Assembly (NCBI RefSeq): GCF_026250525.1
Contig: NZ_CP111043.1
Span: forward strand, 3,733,001 to 3,797,000
Length of the DNA: 64,000 nucleotides
Direction of reading: 5' to 3'
Source of the DNA: Chondrinema litorale
GTDB taxonomy: Bacteria > Bacteroidota > Bacteroidia > Cytophagales > Flammeovirgaceae
Shown: positions 7,849-15,785 of the stretch, in pieces
Position numbering within the stretch: position 1 is the first letter of the stretch
Layout of the letters: the number at the start of each line of letters is the position of its first letter
Made by a program: the position numbers and the translations under genes
The notes under the pieces: model-generated
Seen by the model: the letters and a program-made list of their open reading frames with translations, nothing else
Told to the model about the DNA's origin: nothing
Database searches by the model: none

Positions 7849-8406
7849 ATGAATAGAGTATTATTGATTCTTTTGGTTTTTATAGTTTTTGTCAGTTGTA
7901 ATCTAGAAAAAGGGAAGGAAATAACACATAGTGATTATGTTGATTCTAAGGCATTAGAAGAATCAGATAGCTTAATTGAGGAAAGGTATTATCCTGAAAA
8001 TGAGAATACAACACAGATTGATACTGTAATTTCTGGTAGGCAATTAAAAATCACAGTTACTAATACCTTTACTAGCTCATATGTAAAAGACGAATATGAA
8101 ATAGACGGGATTAAGCATATAGATAAGTATCGAGATAGTGAAAAGAGATTCATAATCGAATTGTCAAATGAAATTCTCTTAGATACTACCTTTATTAAAG
8201 AAGATTTTGTAAATTATACTGGTGTTGACTTTCTTGAAACAGCTAACTTTCACGCGTATTGGTTCGAAAAAATAGAAGGTGATACAATTGAACTATTTGG
8301 TGTAGTAGGTAAACCGGAGACAGATTGGGTATTTGCATTTAGCCACTATTTTGATTTAAAATCTAGAAAATTCAAAGTAAAAGAGCATATTGAAGATGAA
8401 ATGTAG
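7849..8406 (+). CDS. Unknown lipoprotein
   Basis: This is a 185-residue protein with a clear lipoprotein signal, MNRVLLILLVFIVFVSCNL, lipidated at Cys17. The mature part is acidic and rich in beta-type segments with no motif I recognise. It follows the DUF922-like gene by 85 bases in the same direction and may be its operon partner. The base composition and codon use resemble the neighbours. It is the last gene before the long dcw leader. Confidence 0.6.
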   Translation: MNRVLLILLVFIVFVSCNLEKGKEITHSDYVDSKALEESDSLIEERYYPENENTTQIDTVISGRQLKITVTNTFTSSYVKDEYEIDGIKHIDKYRDSEKRFIIELSNEILLDTTFIKEDFVNYTGVDFLETANFHAYWFEKIEGDTIELFGVVGKPETDWVFAFSHYFDLKSRKFKVKEHIEDEM

Positions 8407-8856
8407 TTCTATATCCCTCAATATATAGTGTCTTACAAGTTTTTTAAGCGTAAAACTGTCAAACTTCTAACTCCAATTTCCCCCAAATTTCCATTTTCCA
8501 CTTGCGATTCCATTTTACGGGAAACTGAACCACTTTTTCCCCATTTTTCCTCAAAACTGATTCGCTTTTTCCACAATTAGGCACATGTAAAAAGTGCTTG
8601 GGTAAAAAAGCCACTTTTTACCTTGTTTTTTTAAAGGTTTAAATTTTAGTATCCACACTTTCCCACTCAAAGGTAAATTTTCAAAATTTTTATTTTTTAA
8701 ACTTAGCTACTTTTACTGTAACAAAGTGTATTTTAATAACAGGCACGTTTTCAGTTATTTATAACTGTTTGATTAACTTTAACTTTAAGTATTAAATGTT
8801 ATGATTAATTTTTTAGCATTTGATTATAATAATAGAGTGTACTCAAGGTTTAGATA
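8407..8856. other. Long non-coding leader before mraZ, rich in CCACTTT motifs
   Basis: No gene is seen in these 450 bases. The part from 8498 to 8668 repeats CCACTT-type words (8498-8503, 8530-8536, 8611-8617), the reverse complement of the MraZ box AAAGTGG. GGTAAAAA (8601-8608) pairs with TTTTTACC (8615-8622), and AAAAAGTG (8589-8596) with CACTTTTT (8612-8619). The latter pair, followed by CCTTG and seven T, could also terminate transcripts from the upstream lipoprotein gene. Confidence 0.5.
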
Positions 8857-8893
8857 AAAAGGTCAAAAAGTGGTAAAATGTGGTAAAAAGTGG
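8857..8893 (+). promoter_or_regulatory. MraZ operator: tandem 10-bp AAAGTGG repeats
   Basis: Three copies spaced exactly 10 bp apart are seen: AAAGTGG (8867-8873), AATGTGG (8877-8883) and AAAGTGG (8887-8893), separated by TAA. A weaker fourth copy, AAAAGGT, lies at 8857-8863. The phasing matches MraZ boxes known from other bacteria, where MraZ binds tandem GTG-containing repeats before its own gene. The last copy abuts the -33 box, consistent with autorepression. Confidence 0.75.
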
Positions 8894-8923
8894 TTGAATT
8901 ATTGATTAATTATATTAGATTTG
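8894..8923 (+). promoter_or_regulatory. Promoter of the mraZ-led dcw cluster
   Basis: TTG at 8894-8896 and TAGATTTG at 8916-8923 match the Bacteroidota -33 and -7 (TAnnTTTG) elements with 19 bases between them. They lie directly after the MraZ boxes and about 37 bases before the mraZ ATG. Confidence 0.7.
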
Positions 8924-8960
8924 TATTAATAGTAAGATTTTAAATTGGTAAGAAGTATCG

Positions 8961-9482
8961 ATGTCCTATTTTTCAAGCGAATATGAGTGCAGACTAGACA
9001 CCAAAGGAAGGTTGGTTTTACCAGCTCGGGTGAAATCTGCATTGCCTGAAGAAGACGGAAACCGAATTGTGTTGAAGAGAGGTTTTGAGCCATGTCTTAC
9101 TGTTTATCCTCAAAGTGAGTGGGAGCAAATATTTAATCAGATTACAAGTCTGAATGAATTTACCGAGAGAGATAGAAAGTTTCAACGCATGTTTATGCGC
9201 GGTTTAACAGAAATTGAACTTGATAAAACAGGTAGGTTTCTAATTCCGAGATCACTGCAGAAATACGCAAAGCTTGATAAAGATGTGTTGATCGTGGGTT
9301 TGGGTAAAAGATTGGAGATTTGGAATCCTGATGAGTACGATGAGTATTTGGCTGGTGAACCAGAAGAATTCTCAGATATGGCTCAGGAGTATTTGGGTAG
9401 AACAGGAATGGGAGCGAAAGAAGAAGAAAGCGAAGAGGTAAAAGAAAAGGAAGTGAAAGAGGAAGAAAGTACAGAAAATTAA
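8961..9482 (+). CDS. mraZ: Transcriptional regulator MraZ
   Basis: MraZ is a DNA-binding repressor of the division and cell wall cluster, including itself. The sequence holds two AbrB-like half-domains with the paired motifs LDTKGRLVLPARVK (12-25) and LDKTGRFLIPRSL (87-99). The family is normally about 140-155 residues. This one has 173 because of a Glu/Lys-rich tail (about 150-173) that is probably disordered. Tandem MraZ boxes lie at 8857-8893. It is the first gene of the cluster, with rsmH starting 11 bases after its stop. It probably forms rings in the cytosol or on the nucleoid, as known MraZ proteins do. Confidence 0.95.
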   Translation: MSYFSSEYECRLDTKGRLVLPARVKSALPEEDGNRIVLKRGFEPCLTVYPQSEWEQIFNQITSLNEFTERDRKFQRMFMRGLTEIELDKTGRFLIPRSLQKYAKLDKDVLIVGLGKRLEIWNPDEYDEYLAGEPEEFSDMAQEYLGRTGMGAKEEESEEVKEKEVKEEESTEN

Positions 9483-9493
9483 ACTCCGGACCT

Positions 9494-10393
9494 ATGTATC
9501 ATGTACCGGTATTATTGAATGAATCAATTGAAGGCTTGGATATCCAGCCAGATAAAACATATGTAGATGTGACTTTTGGAGGTGGCGGTCATTCTTCATT
9601 GATTCTGCAAAAATTACAAGGAGGGAAATTGCTTGGTTTTGATCAAGATCCCGACGCAAGGCAAAATGCCGAACAGCTTGGAGACGCCAGGTTGAAGCTT
9701 ATTGAAGCAAATTTCAGGTATCTGAAAAAATACCTTAAACTTTATCAAGCGCCTAAAGTTGATGGAATACTCGCAGATTTGGGAATTTCTTCTCATCAGA
9801 TAGACCAAGCAGAGCGTGGTTTTTCGATTAGATGGGATGCCAAACTGGATATGAGAATGGATCAGTCGGGGAGTACAACAGCCAGAGATATTGTAAATGG
9901 GTACGACGAGAAGCAGTTGGCTGCAATCTTTAGAAGTTTTGGAGAAGTTAAAAATGCTTGGCCATTAGCAAAGGGGATTGTGAGAGCACGTGCTACTTCA
10001 AGTATCGAAACTACTGGTGAGTTAGTAAAAGTACTCGATAAGTTTGCGCCAAAAGGAAAAGAGTTTAAGTATCAAGCTCAAGTATTCCAAGCGCTGCGAA
10101 TCGAAGTAAACGAAGAGATAGAGGTGTTAAAAGAGTTCTTAGAAGGTTGTGCAGAGGTACTTAACAAAGGAGGGAGATTGGTGGTAATTTCTTACCATTC
10201 ACTCGAAGACAGACTGGTAAAGAACTTTATGAAACATGGTAAGTTTGAAGGAGAACCTGAAAAAGATTTATACGGAAACTTAATAAGGCCATTCAAGCCT
10301 ATACAAAATAAACCGATTACTGCACCGCCTGAAGAGATAAGTAGAAACAACAGGGCAAGGAGTGCCAAACTCAGGATTGCAGAAAAAATATAA
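9494..10393 (+). CDS. rsmH: 16S rRNA (cytosine1402-N4)-methyltransferase RsmH (MraW)
   Basis: RsmH methylates C1402 of 16S rRNA in the ribosomal P site using S-adenosylmethionine. The 299-residue protein is of usual length. It has the HVPVLLNE start (3-10), the SAM-binding YVDVTFGGGGHS (23-34), GILADLGISSHQID, DMRMDQSG, FQALRIEVNEE, VVISYHSLEDR and the C-terminal NNRARSAKLR, all family signatures. It lies directly after mraZ, as in most bacteria. A 123-base gap with a direct repeat separates it from the ftsL-like gene. Confidence 0.97.
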   Translation: MYHVPVLLNESIEGLDIQPDKTYVDVTFGGGGHSSLILQKLQGGKLLGFDQDPDARQNAEQLGDARLKLIEANFRYLKKYLKLYQAPKVDGILADLGISSHQIDQAERGFSIRWDAKLDMRMDQSGSTTARDIVNGYDEKQLAAIFRSFGEVKNAWPLAKGIVRARATSSIETTGELVKVLDKFAPKGKEFKYQAQVFQALRIEVNEEIEVLKEFLEGCAEVLNKGGRLVVISYHSLEDRLVKNFMKHGKFEGEPEKDLYGNLIRPFKPIQNKPITAPPEEISRNNRARSAKLRIAEKI

Positions 10394-10395
10394 GA

Positions 10396-10428
10396 TTTAA
10401 CAATTAAGCCAATCGCTTTAACAATTAA
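10396..10428 (+). repeat. Two 12-bp direct repeats 21 bp apart in the rsmH-ftsL gap
   Basis: TTTAACAATTAA occurs at 10396-10407 and again at 10417-10428. The 21-bp period equals two helical turns, so one dimeric regulator could bind both on one face. No promoter box is obvious beside it. Confidence 0.4.
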
Positions 10429-10516
10429 ACCCGGGTTTTCCCGACTCAACATTCACAAAGTTTCTGAACTGTAAGAAATACTATCGGACATTTTTTAAAA
10501 CTGTGGAATATTTTCT

Positions 10517-10888
10517 ATGAATGCTTTTAACACATATGCCAAAGTAAAACAGGAGAAGAAAAAGAAGCCGTCTATGCTTGGACAGGTTTCTGGCAAATTC
10601 GACTTTACTTTCGATGACAAGACGGCTATTAAGTTTATTCCATTTTTCTTTTTTCTTACATTTTTAGGGTTAATCTACATCAGCAATACATACTACGCAG
10701 ATAAGCTTGCTAAGAAAATTGGAGACATGGAGAAAGAGGTGAACAGGCTAAGAGTAGACTATGGTTCAAGAAAATACGAATTTGTTAGTGTGAGCAAGTT
10801 CGAAGAAATAGCCAAGAAAGTAAAAGGCTTAGGATTAACCGAAAACAATGAGCCAGTAATTAGGCTTGAAACTAAGGAAGAAAAATAG
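10517..10888 (+). CDS. ftsL: FtsL-like division protein
   Basis: The 123-residue protein has a basic cytoplasmic N-terminus (about 1-42), one transmembrane helix (about 43-58) and a periplasmic helix (about 62-100) with heptad character (KLAKKIGDMEKEVNRLRVDY). This bitopic coiled-coil shape and the position between rsmH and ftsI are those of FtsL, which links FtsB/FtsQ to the FtsWI synthase. Sequence similarity to proteobacterial FtsL is weak; it fits the divergent Bacteroidota FtsL-like family. Its cytoplasmic part is unusually long and contains a KFDFTFDDK segment. Confidence 0.82.
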   Translation: MNAFNTYAKVKQEKKKKPSMLGQVSGKFDFTFDDKTAIKFIPFFFFLTFLGLIYISNTYYADKLAKKIGDMEKEVNRLRVDYGSRKYEFVSVSKFEEIAKKVKGLGLTENNEPVIRLETKEEK

Positions 10889-10930
10889 TAACAGACTTAA
10901 TTTTTTATTTAACAATATTAAAATTTTTTA

Positions 10931-13033
10931 ATGGGAGTCAGGAAATCCATATTGGTTAGAATTAGACTGGGTTTTTTGGTAATTGTTATTCTGGCGGTAG
11001 GTATCCTCGTCAGGATTTTTGATTTACAAGTGGTTGAAGGAGATAAGTGGAGCAAAGCTGCTGAAGAATACGGTCTAAAGTTTATGAAAGTTGAAGCTAC
11101 CCGAGGAAACATCCTCAGTGATGATGGTAGTTTGATGGCTGTTTCTCTTCCATTTTATCAGATAGCAATCGACCCCTCTATTCCTACAGACGAGTTGTTC
11201 AACGAGTCATTAGATACTGTATCTTATTTATTATCTGATTACTTTGAGGATAAAACTGCTGAAGAGTATGCCGCAGAGCTGAGAGAAGCGCGTGCATCTG
11301 GTAGAAGATACAAATTGCTTAGTAAGCAGCTAGTAAAATACCATCATAAAAAAATGATGGAAGAGTGGCCTTTATTTAAAGAAGGCAAATGGAGAGGTGG
11401 TGTATTATTCGAGAAAGTAGACAAGAGATTTTTACCATTCGGCTCCTTAGGGAGAAGAATGATCGGTTTTACCCGTATGGATTCGTCTAATATAGTAAGA
11501 GGAGTTGGTCTCGAAAGAAGCTTTAATAACAAGTTAGCGGGTGTAAGTGGAGATGCTTTATATCAACGTATTGCTGGTGGAGAGTGGAAACCTGTAGATA
11601 ACGACCTTGAAGTAAAAACAGAAAGTGGCGTAGATGTACAAACTACTATAGATATACATTATCAAGAAATTGCTACCAATGTGCTAGATAAGCATGTAAG
11701 AAAGCACAGAGCTAATTATGGTGTTGCTATTGTAATGGAGGTGGAGACTGGTGAGATTAAAGCAATGGTAAACTTAAGTAGAAGTGATAATGGCGATTAT
11801 ATAGAAGATTACAATTATGCAATAGGAGCGCAAGGAACAACAGAGCCAGGTTCAACTTTCAAATTGGTTTCATTTATGGCATTGTTGGAAGAAACCAACA
11901 TCTCTATAAATGATACAGTAAACACACACGATGGTAAATTCGAATTTTATGAAGACTGTGTGATGAAAGACCCTGTATATTATGGTTATGGAAAAATACC
12001 TGTAAAATCAGTTTTTGAGAAGTCTTCCAACATTGGTACTTCTCGATTGGTGTTTTTGCACTTTATGGAAAAGCCAGAGCGCTATATAAACTATTTAAAG
12101 AAATTTGGTTTGGGTGAGCCACTTGGTTTCCAAATGATGGGCGAAGGTAAGCCATACTTTAACGAACCGGGCGATCCTAACTGGAGTGGTTGTTCATTGC
12201 CTTGGGTATCAATTGGTTATGAGGTAAAAGTATCGCCTCTTCAATTACTTTCTTTTTATAATGCGGTTGCAAACAACGGGAAAATGATTGCTCCAATTAT
12301 TGTAAAAAAAGTAACCAAAGGCAGCAAAGTTTTAGAAAACTATAATGCGAAAGTGATCAACGAAAAGATTTGTTCAGATCGCACTTTAGGAATTTTACAA
12401 GGTTTGCTTGAAGGTGTAATCGAAAGAGGTACAGCTAAAGATATTAGAACAGATCAGTATAAAATTGCAGGTAAAACAGGTACTACACACAAGGTTAAAA
12501 ATGGAACGTATGTAGATAACTACTATGCTTCATTTGCTGGGTATTTTCCTGCTGACAACCCGAAGTATTCTATAATGGTAGCCATAGACGACCCTAAAAA
12601 TGGTGCTCACTATGGTGGTTCAGTTGCTGCTCCTGTTTTTAGAGAAATTGCAGATGAATTATATGTGAGAGGAGTTGAAAAAACACTTCCTGATACACTA
12701 GTAAACGATGGTGTTTTCCCAATGATTCAAGCAGGTTACTATAAAGATTTGCAGAAACTGGCCGATAATTTTAATGTGAAAAATGTGCCATTGAATACTA
12801 CTGAGTGGGTGAGAGCACAAACAACTGGAGATACAGTACTATGGAGTAATAATACTGTAAAAGAAGAACAGGTACCAGATGTAAGAGGAATGACATTAAA
12901 AGATGCACTTTTCATTTTAGAAAATCAAGGATTAAAAGTAAGGCCGAGGGGTAATGGAAGAGTGCAAAGACAGTCTTTAAGTCCAGGAACAAAAATTAGA
13001 AAAGGAGGAGTAATTTATATAAGCTTAGGTTAA
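10931..13033 (+). CDS. ftsI: Division-specific peptidoglycan transpeptidase FtsI (PBP3) with PASTA domain
   Basis: FtsI crosslinks septal peptidoglycan. The 700-residue protein has one N-terminal membrane anchor (about 12-32), a dimerisation domain with EATRGNIL (55-62), and a transpeptidase domain. The three active-site motifs are visible: STFK (308-311, nucleophile Ser308), SSN (365-367) and KTGT (515-518). A single PASTA domain follows at about 640-700 (VPDVRGMTLKDALFILENQG), common in Bacteroidota homologues. It lies 42 bases after the ftsL-like gene and partners with FtsW encoded downstream. Confidence 0.96.
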   Translation: MGVRKSILVRIRLGFLVIVILAVGILVRIFDLQVVEGDKWSKAAEEYGLKFMKVEATRGNILSDDGSLMAVSLPFYQIAIDPSIPTDELFNESLDTVSYLLSDYFEDKTAEEYAAELREARASGRRYKLLSKQLVKYHHKKMMEEWPLFKEGKWRGGVLFEKVDKRFLPFGSLGRRMIGFTRMDSSNIVRGVGLERSFNNKLAGVSGDALYQRIAGGEWKPVDNDLEVKTESGVDVQTTIDIHYQEIATNVLDKHVRKHRANYGVAIVMEVETGEIKAMVNLSRSDNGDYIEDYNYAIGAQGTTEPGSTFKLVSFMALLEETNISINDTVNTHDGKFEFYEDCVMKDPVYYGYGKIPVKSVFEKSSNIGTSRLVFLHFMEKPERYINYLKKFGLGEPLGFQMMGEGKPYFNEPGDPNWSGCSLPWVSIGYEVKVSPLQLLSFYNAVANNGKMIAPIIVKKVTKGSKVLENYNAKVINEKICSDRTLGILQGLLEGVIERGTAKDIRTDQYKIAGKTGTTHKVKNGTYVDNYYASFAGYFPADNPKYSIMVAIDDPKNGAHYGGSVAAPVFREIADELYVRGVEKTLPDTLVNDGVFPMIQAGYYKDLQKLADNFNVKNVPLNTTEWVRAQTTGDTVLWSNNTVKEEQVPDVRGMTLKDALFILENQGLKVRPRGNGRVQRQSLSPGTKIRKGGVIYISLG

Positions 13034-13062
13034 CGAAATTATCAATTTAAAATAGTATAGTC

Positions 13063-14520
13063 ATAAAAAAGCTGACCGACATATTAGGTACTTACCCAAC
13101 AGTTTCATTCAGAGGAAATACAGACAGAGTGATTAACAAAATCTGTTTCGATTCTCGTGAAGTAACTGAAAATGATATGTTTATTGCTGTAGAAGGTACA
13201 GTAGTTGACGGCCATGATTATATTGATAAGGCAGTTGCTCAAGGTGCTACAACAGTAGTTTGTGAGAAGCTTCCAGAAAAAACAGTTGACGAAGTTTGCT
13301 ATTTGCTGGTTGAAAACTCGGCCAAGGCAATGGGAATTTTTGCTGCGAATTATTACGATCATCCATCGGCTAAATTAAAGCTTGTAGGAGTAACAGGAAC
13401 TAACGGTAAAACTACGGTTGCTACTGTGCTTTATCGCTTATTTAGAGAGTTGGGTTATAACTCTGGGCTAATTTCTACTGTAGAAAATAAAGTAAACGAT
13501 ACTATTTTACCAGCCAAGTTTACAACTCCAGATGCCATACAATTAAACAAGCTTTTAAGTGAAATGGTGAAGCAAAAATGCACACACTGTTTCATGGAAG
13601 TAAGTTCGCATGCCCTTTCACAAGAGAGAGTAGAAGGTATTCATTATATCGGTGCATTATTTACCAATATTACACACGATCATCTAGACTACCACAAAAC
13701 CTTTGATAACTACATCAAAGCGAAGAAGATACTTTTTGATAATCTGAGTGATAAGGCATTTGCTATAGTAAATAAAGACGATAGGAGAGGAATGGTAATG
13801 GTGCAAAATTGCAGTGCCAGAATCAAAACTTTCTCATTAAAAGCTATGGCAGATTTTAAAGGTAAAATGCTCGATAATTCTTTTGAAGGCTTACTGCTTG
13901 AGATTGACAATAGAAAAACTTGGTTCAGACTTATTGGAGCATTTAATGCGAGCAATTTATTAGCTGTATATTCTACAGCAGTGATGTTGGGCGAAGATAG
14001 CGAAAATGTACTTACACAGCTTTCTGCTATTGCACCAGCAAAAGGCAGGTTCGATCAGGTAATTTCTGAAGACAACAGAGCTATTGTAGATTATTCTCAT
14101 ACGCCAGATGCTTTAGAGAATGTGCTTAAGACAATAAATGAGCTAAGAAAACTAGGTGAGAGAATAATTACAGTTGTGGGTTGTGGTGGTGATAGAGATA
14201 AAACAAAAAGACCTAAAATGGCTGCAATTGCTGCCAAACTTAGTGATAAAGTAATACTTACATCTGATAATCCGAGAACAGAAATTCCAGAACAAATTAT
14301 AAAAGATATGGAAGCTGGCTTAGATATTTTGGGTAAAACAAAGACGCTTTCCATTACAGACAGGAAGGAGGCAATAAGAACAGCTTGTATGCTGGCGGGC
14401 AAAGGAGATATTATTCTAGTTGCTGGCAAAGGGCATGAAAACTATCAGGAGATCAATGGTGTGCGTCATCATTTTGATGATAAAGAAATACTTGAAGAGA
14501 TTTTTTCTGGTAAAAACTAA
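13063..14520 (+). CDS. murE: UDP-MurNAc-L-Ala-D-Glu meso-diaminopimelate ligase MurE, probable ATA start
   Basis: MurE adds the third stem-peptide residue, diaminopimelate in Gram-negative bacteria, to the cytosolic peptidoglycan precursor. Key motifs are the ATP loop VTGTNGKTT, HDHLDYHKT, the DYSHTPDALEN loop and SDNPRTE, the DNPR motif that selects diaminopimelate. The first standard start is GTG at 13129, which would cut off the beginning of the N-terminal domain. The same frame upstream encodes KKLTDILGTYPTVSFRGNTD, typical of MurE, but has no ATG, GTG or TTG before the in-frame stop at 13048. I therefore chose ATA at 13063, giving 485 residues, the normal length. The GTG remains the alternative. 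Confidence 0.9.
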   Translation: MKKLTDILGTYPTVSFRGNTDRVINKICFDSREVTENDMFIAVEGTVVDGHDYIDKAVAQGATTVVCEKLPEKTVDEVCYLLVENSAKAMGIFAANYYDHPSAKLKLVGVTGTNGKTTVATVLYRLFRELGYNSGLISTVENKVNDTILPAKFTTPDAIQLNKLLSEMVKQKCTHCFMEVSSHALSQERVEGIHYIGALFTNITHDHLDYHKTFDNYIKAKKILFDNLSDKAFAIVNKDDRRGMVMVQNCSARIKTFSLKAMADFKGKMLDNSFEGLLLEIDNRKTWFRLIGAFNASNLLAVYSTAVMLGEDSENVLTQLSAIAPAKGRFDQVISEDNRAIVDYSHTPDALENVLKTINELRKLGERIITVVGCGGDRDKTKRPKMAAIAAKLSDKVILTSDNPRTEIPEQIIKDMEAGLDILGKTKTLSITDRKEAIRTACMLAGKGDIILVAGKGHENYQEINGVRHHFDDKEILEEIFSGKN

Positions 14521-14562
14521 AGTTTAAATAAAGTTTCAACCGAATAGAATTATTTAAAACAG

Positions 14563-15774
14563 TTGCTTTACTATTTATTCAAATATCTAGACGAACATTT
14601 TGCTTTTCCGGGAGCAGGAGTTTTTCAGTATATCTCTTTTAGAGCATTGATGGCGGCAGCATTCTCTTTGTTGTTTGCAACAATAATCGGAAAGAAAATT
14701 ATAAATATGCTGCAAAGAGCTCAAGTAGGTGAGACTATTAGGAACTTGGGCTTGCAAGGAGAAATGGAAAAGAAGGGTACACCTACAATGGGTGGTCTAG
14801 TAATTATATCAACCATTTTATTGCCGGTTTTACTTTTTGCTAAACTTGAAAATATTTACATCATCCTATTGCTAATAACTACAGTATGGATGGGAATGAT
14901 TGGTTTTGTTGACGACTACATTAAAATTTTTAAGAAGGATAAAAAAGGATTAAAAGGTCGCTTTAAGATTGCAGGTCAGGTTTCTTTAGGTCTGATTATC
15001 GGTGTTACTTTATACTTCCACAACAGTGTGGTTGTAAGAGATTTCGATATAGACATTAACAGAGCGAATATAGATCAGGCATTAAACCCAAATAATTACG
15101 AAGATGTAAAGTCTACCAAAACAACCATTCCTTTTGTAAAAAGAAATGAGTTCGATTATTCATCATTAGTTCCAGATGAAAGACTGACACCTATATTATA
15201 TGTACTTATAGTAATTTTTATAGTAACAGCAGTATCGAACGGAGCAAACATTACAGATGGAATAGATGGGCTAGCAGCCGGAAGCTCGGCAATAATAGGC
15301 TTGGTGCTGGCGATTCTGGCTTATGTTTCGGGTAACATCATTTTTGCCGATTACCTGAATATTATGTTCCTGCCATATACGGGCGAAGTGGTAATATTCT
15401 GCTTGGCATTTGTAGGAGCTTGTGTAGGCTTTTTGTGGTATAACTCTTACCCAGCACAAGTTTTTATGGGAGATACAGGTAGTTTGATGCTTGGCGCAGT
15501 AATCGCAGTTTTATCACTCATAATAAGAAAAGAACTATTACTGCCGATCTTGTGCGGTATATTTTTTATCGAGAATATGTCTGTGATTTTACAGGTGTCT
15601 TGGTTTAAATACACAAGAAAAAAATATGGTGAAGGGAGGAGAATATTTTTAATGTCGCCGATTCACCATCATTATCAGAAAAAAGGAATTCATGAAGCAA
15701 AGATTGTAACCAGATTCTGGATCGTGGGGATATTGCTGGGTATTGCAGCATTGGCTACACTTAAGATCAGATAA
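14563..15774 (+). CDS. mraY: Phospho-N-acetylmuramoyl-pentapeptide transferase MraY
   Basis: MraY transfers phospho-MurNAc-pentapeptide to undecaprenyl phosphate, making lipid I in the inner membrane. The 403-residue polytopic protein starts with TTG; the first residues MLYYLFKYLDEHFAFPGAGVF match the conserved MraY N-terminus, so the start is firm. Visible motifs are KKGTPTMGG, FVDDYIK (Asp-Asp pair), the NITDGIDGLAAG loop, FMGDTGSL and MSPIHHHYQKKG. An extra soluble stretch near residues 155-205 separates two helices; such an insertion is usual in Bacteroidota MraY. It sits between murE and murD. Confidence 0.96.
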   Translation: MLYYLFKYLDEHFAFPGAGVFQYISFRALMAAAFSLLFATIIGKKIINMLQRAQVGETIRNLGLQGEMEKKGTPTMGGLVIISTILLPVLLFAKLENIYIILLLITTVWMGMIGFVDDYIKIFKKDKKGLKGRFKIAGQVSLGLIIGVTLYFHNSVVVRDFDIDINRANIDQALNPNNYEDVKSTKTTIPFVKRNEFDYSSLVPDERLTPILYVLIVIFIVTAVSNGANITDGIDGLAAGSSAIIGLVLAILAYVSGNIIFADYLNIMFLPYTGEVVIFCLAFVGACVGFLWYNSYPAQVFMGDTGSLMLGAVIAVLSLIIRKELLLPILCGIFFIENMSVILQVSWFKYTRKKYGEGRRIFLMSPIHHHYQKKGIHEAKIVTRFWIVGILLGIAALATLKIR

Positions 15775-15785
15775 ATACATCTAAA

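Noticed and set aside
13702..14429. Reverse-strand frames of 81 and 110 codons across murE.
   Set aside because: They are antisense shadows of a clear essential gene and show no domain, signal or promoter.
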